Assembly: GCA_003221435.1 (NCBI GenBank)
Contig: QHRS01000001.1
Span: 1-14,607, forward strand
DNA length: 14,607 nucleotides
Origin: Candidatus Rokuibacteriota bacterium
Lineage (GTDB): Bacteria; Methylomirabilota; Methylomirabilia; Rokubacteriales; CSP1-6
Direction of reading: 5' to 3'
A model generated the notes under the pieces. That model made no database searches and was not told the origin of the DNA. It saw only the letters and a program-made list of their open reading frames with translations. The position numbers and the translations under genes were made by a program. Positions 5,343 to 11,584 of the stretch are shown here, in pieces (within the stretch, counting starts at the first letter, position 1; each line of letters starts with the position of its first letter).

Positions 5343-8084
5343 GTGGTGCGGAGCGCCGCTAGTGTCTTGTCGGTGATCACTCGCATCGCTCGCATCCTGC
5401 GTCTCGAGCCCGAGGAAGCCCGCCACGCGCTGGCGTTCGGCGCCATCCTGTTCGCGCTGACCTGCTCGTACACGCTCGTGAAGACGGCGCGCGACGCGCT
5501 GTTCCTCGCGGCGCTCCCGGCGACCCTGCTGCCGACCGTGTACCTCGGCGTCGGCATCCTCACCACGCTCGCCGCCGGACTCTATGCGCGGGCGACGCGC
5601 CAACGGCCCGCGTCGCGATCGCTCGAGATCGCGTCGTGGGTCTCGGCGGCGACGCTCGCGCTGTTCGCGGCCCTGGGCGAGACCGGCGCCCGCTGGGTGC
5701 CGGTCGCGCTGTACCTGTGGGTGAATGTCTACGGGGTCATCCTCCTGTCGCAGTTCTGGTCAAGCGCCAACAGCGCGTCGCACCCGCGCGAGGCGAAGCG
5801 GATCTTCGGGATCGTCGGCACCGGAGGGATCGTGGGCGGGCTCCTCGGCGGCATTCTCGCGGCACCGCTCACCCACGCCTGGGGCGTCCGCGGTCTGCTC
5901 GTGCTTGCGGCGCTGCTGCTCGCCGCGGTGGCGCCGGCCGCGCGCGCGGAGATCCACGTCGAGGCGGCGTCGGCGGGGGAGTCGCCGCTCGCCGAGGCCG
6001 AGCCGGCGAACCCGCTGCGCGTTCGCTACGTGCGCTGGCTCGCGCTGGCCGCGCTGTGCTCGGTGCTCGTCGGCACGCTGCTCGACTACCTGTTCAAGCT
6101 CGAGATCCAGCGCCGCTTTCACACGTCGCACGAGATCGCCGCCTTCATCGGCCTGTTCTACACCGCGACCAACCTCGCCGCGCTGACGCTGCAGCTGTTC
6201 TTCGCCCGCTGGCTCCTCGTCAGGCTCGGCGCGGGGTGGACCGCGGCGGTGCTGCCGGCAGGCCTGGGGCTGGGGGCGGCGCTGATCCTCGCGGCCCCGA
6301 GCTTCGCCGCGGTGATCACGACCCGGCTGTGGGACCAGGTGATGCGCATCTCGGTCAACAGGTCGGCGGTCGAGCTGTTCTACTTCCCGCTGACGCCGGG
6401 CATACGGCGCCGCGCCCAGACCGTGATCGAGGCGGGCCTCGAGCGCATCGGCGATGCGCTCGCCGGCCTCCTGATCCTCGCCGCCGCCGCGACCATCGGC
6501 GCCACGGCCGCCCCTGTCGCGTCCCTGGTCGGCGCACTCGTCGCCGTGTGGGCGATCGCCTGGCTCGAGGTGCGGCGCGGCTACGTGCGCGAGCTCGGGC
6601 GCAACCTGCGGCGCCTGAATCTCAGTTCGCTGCACTCGACGGTCTCGCTGCGCGAGTCGAGCCTGCTCGCGGAGATGGCCCGCCTGCTCGGGAGCCCCCG
6701 CGAGCTCGTCGTGCTGCACGGCATCGACATGCTGGAGACCTACGCGCCCGAGGAGCTCGGGCCCCACGTCGGACGCCTGCTCGAGCATCCCTCGCCGCGG
6801 GTGCGAGTGCGGGCGCTGTCGCTCGCGGGGCGGGGAACGACGGGGGCGGTCGAGGCGATCGACCGCCTGCTCGGCGACCCGCACCCCGAGGTGCGGATCG
6901 AGGCCATGCGGGCCAAGTGCCTGCGCGGAGGCGAGGATCCGCTGGAGGTGCTGCATGAGCACATCGAATCGAGCGACCCCCAGCTGCGGCGCGCGGCGCT
7001 CCTGTGCGCCGCCGAGTTCTCCCCGCCCAGCGACGACGAGGTCCTGAAGGCCACCTTCGACCGCCTGCTCGCCCAGGGCGCGCCGGAGGACCGCGCGGCG
7101 GTGGCCGAGGCGCTCGGGCTCCGCCCCGCGGGCAGCGTGCTCCCCGACATGATCCGCCCGCTCCTGGGCGACGCGAGCATCGCGGTGCGCAACGCGTCGC
7201 TCGAGAGCGCGGGCCGCGCCGGGCGCCGCACGCTGATCCCCGCGCTCATCGATGCGCTGGCGGCCCGCCCCACGCAGGCGGCCGCGCGCGCCGGCCTCGC
7301 CGCGTTCGGCGACCGCGTGATCGGAACGCTCGGCGACTACCTCACCGACGGCGGGGTTCCGCTGCCGGTGCGCCGCGAGATCCCGCGCGTGCTGGGGCAG
7401 ATCGGGACCAAGGAAGCGGTGCAGGTGCTGTTCCGCTATCGCGACCACGCCGACGTGCGGCTCTCGTACCGGGTCTTGAAGGCGATGAACCGGATTCGCT
7501 GGCGACACCCCGACCTGCGCTTCCCGGACGATCTCGTGACGGAGGACATGGACTTCGACGCGCGGAGCCACCTGTTCGCGTTCGTCCACTATCGCGCCTG
7601 CCCGATCGGGACCGCCCGGACCGGCGAGCGGCTGCTGTGCATCGCGCTGAACGAGCGCATGGAGCAGGCGCTCGACCGCGTGTTCCGCCGGCTCGCCTTG
7701 CTCTACCGGCCCGGCGAGGCTTACGCCGCCTACCGCGGCATCGTCTCCGAGAGCCCGCGCATGCGCGGCAATGCGCTCGAATACCTGGAAAACGCGCTGT
7801 CCCCGGCGCACGCGGCGCTGGTGATGCCGCTGGTGGACGACTCCGGAGACGAGGCGCGGCTCCGGTACGCCGAGGCTCGCTACGGCCTGCGCTACGCGAG
7901 CTACGTCGAATCCCTGAACGAGATCTTGCGGGGGAACGACGCCTGGCTCCGCACCTGCGCGCTCTACATCGTGGGACGGCGAAAGGAGCTCGAGCTGCTG
8001 CCGCTCGTGGAGCAGAGCCTCACCGCGCACGAGCCGCACGTCCGTGAAATCGCCGCGTGGGCGCTGGCCGCCGCGGCGGGGTGA
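5343..8084 (+). CDS. Npt-like MFS-fold membrane domain fused to HEAT repeats
   Basis: A protein of 913 residues from GTG 5343. The N-terminal half (to about residue 415) has about 11-12 hydrophobic helices and clear kinship to the gene at 1081-2478: TCSYTLVKTARDALFLAALP (family 'C-Y-x-x-x-K-x-x-R-x-A-L') and SQFWSSANSASHPREAKRIF (family 'FW-x-x-AN-x-x-x-P-x-x-x-KR-x-F'). The remainder (about 435-910) is a run of alpha-helical HEAT-type repeats, for example HPSPRVRVRALSLAGRG and DPHPEVRIEAMRAKCLRG. HEAT repeats normally bind protein partners and here would be cytoplasmic. TTG 5337 is possible but sits too close to the ribosome-binding site. Proteins combining an Npt-like domain, HEAT repeats and a cyclic-nucleotide-binding domain in one chain are known to me as an unassigned architecture; here the last part is the next gene, starting at TGATG. 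Substrate and role are unknown. Confidence 0.85.
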   Translation: MVRSAASVLSVITRIARILRLEPEEARHALAFGAILFALTCSYTLVKTARDALFLAALPATLLPTVYLGVGILTTLAAGLYARATRQRPASRSLEIASWVSAATLALFAALGETGARWVPVALYLWVNVYGVILLSQFWSSANSASHPREAKRIFGIVGTGGIVGGLLGGILAAPLTHAWGVRGLLVLAALLLAAVAPAARAEIHVEAASAGESPLAEAEPANPLRVRYVRWLALAALCSVLVGTLLDYLFKLEIQRRFHTSHEIAAFIGLFYTATNLAALTLQLFFARWLLVRLGAGWTAAVLPAGLGLGAALILAAPSFAAVITTRLWDQVMRISVNRSAVELFYFPLTPGIRRRAQTVIEAGLERIGDALAGLLILAAAATIGATAAPVASLVGALVAVWAIAWLEVRRGYVRELGRNLRRLNLSSLHSTVSLRESSLLAEMARLLGSPRELVVLHGIDMLETYAPEELGPHVGRLLEHPSPRVRVRALSLAGRGTTGAVEAIDRLLGDPHPEVRIEAMRAKCLRGGEDPLEVLHEHIESSDPQLRRAALLCAAEFSPPSDDEVLKATFDRLLAQGAPEDRAAVAEALGLRPAGSVLPDMIRPLLGDASIAVRNASLESAGRAGRRTLIPALIDALAARPTQAAARAGLAAFGDRVIGTLGDYLTDGGVPLPVRREIPRVLGQIGTKEAVQVLFRYRDHADVRLSYRVLKAMNRIRWRHPDLRFPDDLVTEDMDFDARSHLFAFVHYRACPIGTARTGERLLCIALNERMEQALDRVFRRLALLYRPGEAYAAYRGIVSESPRMRGNALEYLENALSPAHAALVMPLVDDSGDEARLRYAEARYGLRYASYVESLNEILRGNDAWLRTCALYIVGRRKELELLPLVEQSLTAHEPHVREIAAWALAAAAG

Positions 8085-8599
8085 TGCACGTGGATCAGAC
8101 GCTCACCTTGATCGAGAAGACCGTGTTCCTCAAGACCATGCCCGAGGCCGCGAGCATCCCCACCGAGGCGCTGGCCGAGATCGCCGCGCGCGCCGAGGAG
8201 ATCCATCTCGACCCCGGCGACGTCCTGTACCACGAGGGCGACCCGGATCGCGGGTTCTTCGTCGTGATCGACGGATCGCTGGAGCTCCGGAAAGGGCGGG
8301 CGATGGTGCGCGTGGTCACGAGCGGCATGGCCATCGGCGAGCTGTGGCGCGGCGTCGACGAGCCGCACCAGTACACGTTGACCGCGACCGAGCAGTCCCA
8401 TGTCTTGAACGTCGCGCGCGACGACGTGATGGAGGCGATGGTCGATTTTCCCGAGTTCGCCGTCGTCATGGTGCGCTACTTCGCGCTCCGGGTGCACGAG
8501 CTCACCGTGCGCGTCCTCGACCTGGAGGACACGGTGGCGAAGCTCCATCGCGCGCTCACGGCCGCCGGAATCGAGCCCCCCGACCCCCGGAACTCGTGA
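8084..8599 (+). CDS. Stand-alone cyclic-nucleotide-binding-domain protein
   Basis: A 171-residue protein consisting of a Crp-type cNMP-binding beta-roll. Typical elements are LDPGDVLYHEGDPDRGFFVV (42-61), IDGSLEL (62-68) and the phosphate-binding-cassette region GMAIGELWRGVDEPHQYTLT (81-100). The usual arginine after the proline of that cassette is replaced (PHQYT rather than PRxAT), so the ligand may differ or be lost. The chain ends with a helix (about 122-160) and has no room for a helix-turn-helix, so it is not a Crp/Fnr transcription factor. ATG 8084 overlaps the stop of the HEAT-transporter gene (TGATG), indicating translational coupling. It is probably a partner or regulatory subunit of that transporter, an inference from the coupling. 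In-frame GTG 8090 is a possible alternative start. Confidence 0.85.
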   Translation: MHVDQTLTLIEKTVFLKTMPEAASIPTEALAEIAARAEEIHLDPGDVLYHEGDPDRGFFVVIDGSLELRKGRAMVRVVTSGMAIGELWRGVDEPHQYTLTATEQSHVLNVARDDVMEAMVDFPEFAVVMVRYFALRVHELTVRVLDLEDTVAKLHRALTAAGIEPPDPRNS

Positions 8600-8605
8600 C
8601 AAGGC

Positions 8606-8643
8606 TCCGGCGCGGGGCCCGCCGCTTTCAGCGGGACGCCGGA
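8606..8643. terminator. GC-rich hairpin between convergent genes, possible terminator
   Basis: TCCGGCG (8606-8612) pairs with CGCCGGA (8637-8643), and an inner stem CCGCT (8622-8626) pairs with AGCGG (8630-8634). It sits at the convergent ends of the cNMP-binding and HExxH genes and overlaps the latter's last codons. There is no T-tract, so intrinsic termination is uncertain. Confidence 0.3.
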
Positions 8644-9671
8644 AACAGCCCATCGAGCGAGAACCGCTCGCGCGTGTAGTCCTCGCGCCAGTTCGGTCGC
8701 ACCACGTCGAGCAGCAGGGCCTCCGCGGCCCCGGTGGAGTAGACCGCGACACGCCGCCACTCCGACAGCCTCAGCGACGCCTGCTCGTTCACGATCTGGT
8801 CGAGCACCCGGTCCGCCTCGACCTCGAACGAGGTGTAGTCGGCGAGGCTCCGGTACTGCGGGCTCGGGCGGTACTCGTTCGCGGCCGCGACTCGCGCCAG
8901 CCGGTACTCGGTGTAGCGCGCCACTCCTTCCTTCCACAGCTGGAACGCGACGTAGCGCCCATCGTCGGGCGCGAGCCGCCGCTGCAATCGGACGCGCGCC
9001 TCGTCCCACCGCCGAAATGCGGGGGCGAAGTCCGCGCCGCCGCGGGCACGCAGCGCCGCCGCGCTCAGCCGGCACCACTCGTCGAACGATCGGGAGATCG
9101 TCGAGTCGGCATAGGGAAACGGGAAGTCGAGCATCCACATTCCGGTGGAGTCGCCGCGGGCGAGCTCCAGGCCGTTGACGGCTTCGATGTAGCCCGGGCG
9201 GCTCTCCTGCCATTGATGGAAGTGCTCGTGCAACACGGTCAGCACCCAGCGCGTCGAGTTCTGCTGCGGCCGGGCGTTCTCCGCCTGGCCGATCACGATG
9301 GTCGAGACGCCGCCCACCGCCGGGAACGTCGCCTGAAACGCGGCCGGGAACACGCGCCGGCGCCAATAGACGCGGGAGCCGAGCAGCGAGTCGTACGCAG
9401 CGGGGGCAAAGCTCCGGTCCGGCGACGGATGGCGCACGAGGAACTCGACCTCGGGCGTGACCAGCAGCACCGCGAACGGGGCCGTGCTCCACTGCGGCCA
9501 CACCTCGTCCTGCACCGCCGCCGCCACGCGAAAGGCCTCGGCCAGCCGGATGCGGTCGCGCTCGGGAATGCGCGGCGTCGAGTCGGCGGCGGCCGCCGCC
9601 GCGCGCGCCTCGTGCGGCCGCATGCCGCCGGCGAGCGCCGCCGTCGCAATCCAGATGCCCACCCAGCGCAT
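8628..9671 (-). CDS. Exported putative zinc metalloprotease (HExxH motif)
   Basis: A 347-residue protein with a signal peptide (MRWVGIWIATAALAGG, cleavage likely near EARA at about 21-24). The central motif VLHEHFHQWQ (146-155) is HExxH with H148, E149 and H152, the zinc-binding and catalytic signature of metallopeptidases. The third ligand is not certain; E248 in LWKEGVARYTEY or a nearby glutamate is a candidate. A conserved-looking segment GVSTIVIGQAENA precedes the motif. I do not recognise a named peptidase family, so the substrate is unknown; the periplasm or outside is the likely site of action. The start is fixed by GGAGG (9678-9682) before ATG 9669-9671; the frame is open to 9707, but that extension would bury the signal peptide. 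It converges on the cNMP-binding gene. The 136 bases upstream (9672-9807) hold nothing else I can identify. Confidence 0.75.
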   Translation of the reverse strand: MRWVGIWIATAALAGGMRPHEARAAAAAADSTPRIPERDRIRLAEAFRVAAAVQDEVWPQWSTAPFAVLLVTPEVEFLVRHPSPDRSFAPAAYDSLLGSRVYWRRRVFPAAFQATFPAVGGVSTIVIGQAENARPQQNSTRWVLTVLHEHFHQWQESRPGYIEAVNGLELARGDSTGMWMLDFPFPYADSTISRSFDEWCRLSAAALRARGGADFAPAFRRWDEARVRLQRRLAPDDGRYVAFQLWKEGVARYTEYRLARVAAANEYRPSPQYRSLADYTSFEVEADRVLDQIVNEQASLRLSEWRRVAVYSTGAAEALLLDVVRPNWREDYTRERFSLDGLFPASR

Positions 9672-9677
9672 GGCTTT

Positions 9678-9682
9678 CCTCC
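9678..9682 (-). promoter_or_regulatory. Ribosome-binding site of the HExxH protein gene
   Basis: GGAGG lies 6 bases before ATG 9669-9671. It selects the start that places the signal peptide at the N-terminus. Confidence 0.6.
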
Positions 9683-9807
9683 GCAGTCGGGAGATTGGAC
9701 GCGGCAAGCGGCGTGAAGGTTGGAATCGATGCGGGCTTCGGAGCCCGTCGATGGAGCAAGGCGCGCCGGGGCCGCGGAAGCCGTCGCCCGCGACGCATCC
9801 CGCGGCG

Positions 9808-10098
9808 TCAGGGATTGATCCAGTAGTTCACCTTCACGAGGAAGATGTCGTTCGGCCGCGTGCCGAACAGCGCCCGCCGGTCGCGTCCGAAGTCGAAGTT
9901 CCCGATGCCCGCCACGTCGCTGCGGAGCTGTTGCCAGGCGAAGTACATGGTCGACCCCGCGCGCCATTCCCAGCGCAGCACCGCGTTGCCGCGCAGCGAG
10001 CGGAGGTTGAAATCGAGGCTGGGCGCCTGTCCCGAATAGCCCGTGAAGTCGTACGTCCGCGGCGCCACGAGCTGCTCGAGGCGCCCCTCCTCTAGTGT
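9808..10098 (-). pseudogene. C-terminal remnant of a DUF5916-like outer-membrane protein
   Basis: About 95 codons with no proper start. The frame is closed upstream by TGA at 10099-10101, and the first usable start would be GTG 10066-10068. The translated pattern DFNLRSLRGNAVLRWEWRAG, followed by STMYFAWQQLRS and, at the end, FGTRPNDIFLVKVNYWINP, matches the very C-terminal strands of DUF5916-type proteins ('DFN-x-RS-x-R-x-N-x-VLRWE-x-x-PGST-x-x-x-VW', 'N-x-F-x-VK-x-x-YW'). Full-length members are several hundred residues, with an N-terminal carbohydrate-binding-like domain and a long barrel, so most of the gene is missing. The break coincides with a small palindrome at 10092-10105, right beside the macro-domain gene's stop codon. 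Family assignment is from memory of these C-terminal motifs. Confidence 0.65.
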
Positions 10099-10105
10099 TC
10101 ACTAG
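10092..10105. repeat. Small palindrome CTAGTG-TT-CACTAG at a gene junction
   Basis: A perfect 6-bp inverted repeat with a 2-base centre. It overlaps the TAG stop of the macro-domain gene (10102-10104) and the broken edge of the DUF5916 remnant. Its core AGTGAACACTA (minus strand) recurs on the plus strand at 2502-2512, also beside a gene's TAG stop. Confidence 0.6.
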
Positions 10106-10641
10106 GAGACGGTGTTGCCACCTATCCGGGCCAGCTCCGCCCGATGGACGCGAAACGAAAACGCATCGAAGCACACCATGGTTGCGCGCTCGAGGCTGCT
10201 GGCGCGCGCGAGCCCGTCCGCGATCTGGGCGACGGCGATGCGCGCGGCGCGCTCCACGGGGAAGCGGTAGGCGCCGGTGCTGATCGAAGGAAACGCGATC
10301 GTCTTCGCCTGCTGCTGGTCGGCGAGCACGAGCGCGCTCCGGTAGCACGAGGCGAGCAGCTCGTCTTCGCCATGGCTCCCGTCCCGCCACACCGGCCCCA
10401 CCGTGTGCACGACCCACCGCGCGGGCAGGCGATAGGCGCGCGTGATGCGCGCCTCGCCGGTGGGGCAGCCGCCGAGCGTCCGGCACTCCTCGAGCAGCTC
10501 GGGACCGGCCACGTGATGGATCGCCCCGTCCACGCCCCCGCCGCCGAGCAGCGTTGCGTTCGCGGCGTTGACGATCACGTCGACGCGCTGGCGAGTGATG
10601 TCGCCCTGGATGACGAGGATGCGACCGGTGTCGGTGCTCAT
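10102..10641 (-). CDS. Macro-domain protein (YmdB/MacroD-type ADP-ribose-binding, likely O-acetyl-ADP-ribose deacetylase)
   Basis: A 179-residue protein made of a single macro domain. The motifs are in the right order: IQGDIT (11-16), [20 protein letters not shown] (22-41; asparagine, Gly-rich loop and catalytic Asp of the MacroD class), GCPTGEA (58-64), HTVGPVW (79-85) and [12 protein letters not shown] (117-128; the phosphate-binding loop). Length and motifs agree with YmdB-type enzymes, which bind ADP-ribose and remove acetyl or ADP-ribosyl groups. It is cytoplasmic. The active-site loops look intact. The gene is divergent from the RiPP genes, with 59 bases between the two start codons, so the short gap must hold promoters for both if they are transcribed separately. 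Nothing in the sequence ties it functionally to the RiPP pathway. Confidence 0.92.
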   Translation of the reverse strand: MSTDTGRILVIQGDITRQRVDVIVNAANATLLGGGGVDGAIHHVAGPELLEECRTLGGCPTGEARITRAYRLPARWVVHTVGPVWRDGSHGEDELLASCYRSALVLADQQQAKTIAFPSISTGAYRFPVERAARIAVAQIADGLARASSLERATMVCFDAFSFRVHRAELARIGGNTVS

Positions 10642-10685
10642 GGCGCCTTGAACCCCCTGTGGATGCTACTCTCAGGGCGATCAGC

Positions 10686-10691
10686 GAGGGA
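10686..10691 (+). promoter_or_regulatory. Ribosome-binding site deciding the start of the SpaB_C gene
   Basis: GAGGGA lies 9 bases before ATG 10701. It favours this start over the upstream in-frame GTG 10659, which has no recognisable site. Confidence 0.6.
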
Positions 10692-10700
10692 ATTGCGACG

Positions 10701-11579
10701 ATGCGCGATCAGATGACCATGCGCGATCCGGAGTGCCTCTACGCCCTCGCGTTCGTTCCCCTGGAGCGCCTGGAAGGCGTCCTGCTCGATCCGTTCGCGC
10801 CGATCATGCGCGAGATCCAGCACCACCCCGACCTCGACTCGCTGTTCTTCGTCCGGTTCTCGGAGCCGCGCTGGCAGATCCGGTTCCGCGTGCTCGGCCG
10901 CCGCGAGTGGGTGGGCGGGGCGCTGCGCGATCGGCTGCGCGCCTGCCTCACCGGGCTCGAGGAATCGGGCCGCATCGAAACGTTCCAGTTCGCGCGCTAC
11001 GATCGCGAGCTCGAGCGCTACGGGGGAGAGGCGGGCATGGCGCTCGCCGAGCGGCTGTTCTTCGCGGACTCGATGGCCGCGATCGAGCTGTGCGAAGCGG
11101 ACCGCCGCGGCGTGCTGCGCAAGTCCCGGCGCGAGATCGCTCTGCTCCTCGTCGACCGCATGCTCGACCTCGCGCACCTCGACCCGGCCCGGCGGCTCGC
11201 GTTCTACCGCCATGGCTACGCGTGGGCGCTCGAGGACGGCTTCTGGAACGAGGCGGATCTGCAGCTGCTCGAGGCGCGGTTCCAGCAGAACCTGGCCGGG
11301 TTCAGGCGATTGTTCGAGGACGCCCCCGGGGGTGCGGAGCTGTGGGGAGGCGATGAGGCCGCCGCGATCGCGCAGGGATTCCTGGAGAGGGCGGCTCCGA
11401 TCCTCGCGACGATCGTGGGCGAGCAGGCCGCGGGGCGCGTGCACCAGGAGCTCGTGTATCTCCTGTGGTCGTACGCGCATATGTTTACAAATCGCATGGG
11501 GATCGACTCGGGCGCCGAGGCGATCCTGCGCTTCTGGATGCACCGCTACCTTCAGGAACGCCGCGCCATGGCGGTGTGA
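10701..11579 (+). CDS. Thiopeptide-type / SpaB_C-domain bacteriocin biosynthesis protein (LanB elimination domain)
   Basis: A 292-residue protein with the hallmarks of the SpaB C-terminal domain: SLFFVRFSEPRWQIRFRVLG (47-66), ARYDRELERYGGEAGMALAE (98-117, the 'Y-x-x-E-x-x-RYGG' motif), FFADS (120-124) and WSYAHMFTNRMGI (256-268, 'HM-x-x-NR-x-G'). In split lantibiotic dehydratases this domain eliminates glutamate from glutamylated Ser/Thr of a precursor peptide, giving dehydroalanine or dehydrobutyrine. In thiopeptide systems it is a separate protein, as here, and related domains can also act as cycloaddition enzymes. The large glutamylation domain is the next gene, 5 bases after this stop, so the two are surely co-transcribed. 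The start is ATG 10701; ATG 10713 and 10719 and GTG 10659 are in frame. It is cytoplasmic, in a complex with the next product. Confidence 0.88.
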   Translation: MRDQMTMRDPECLYALAFVPLERLEGVLLDPFAPIMREIQHHPDLDSLFFVRFSEPRWQIRFRVLGRREWVGGALRDRLRACLTGLEESGRIETFQFARYDRELERYGGEAGMALAERLFFADSMAAIELCEADRRGVLRKSRREIALLLVDRMLDLAHLDPARRLAFYRHGYAWALEDGFWNEADLQLLEARFQQNLAGFRRLFEDAPGGAELWGGDEAAAIAQGFLERAAPILATIVGEQAAGRVHQELVYLLWSYAHMFTNRMGIDSGAEAILRFWMHRYLQERRAMAV

Positions 11580-11584
11580 CGAGC

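Noticed and set aside
5760..8039. 759-residue minus-strand frame opposite the Npt-HEAT gene
   Set aside because: A low-complexity Arg/Gln/Glu/Gly shadow with no motif; the opposite strand has clear family signatures.
10102..10641. Macro-domain protein as part of the RiPP pathway
   Set aside because: It is adjacent and divergent only; no sequence feature links ADP-ribose chemistry to the dehydratase cassette, so proximity alone was not taken as evidence.
10659..10700. GTG 10659 as the start of the SpaB_C gene
   Set aside because: No ribosome-binding site precedes it, while GAGGGA is well placed before ATG 10701, and family homology starts after that ATG.
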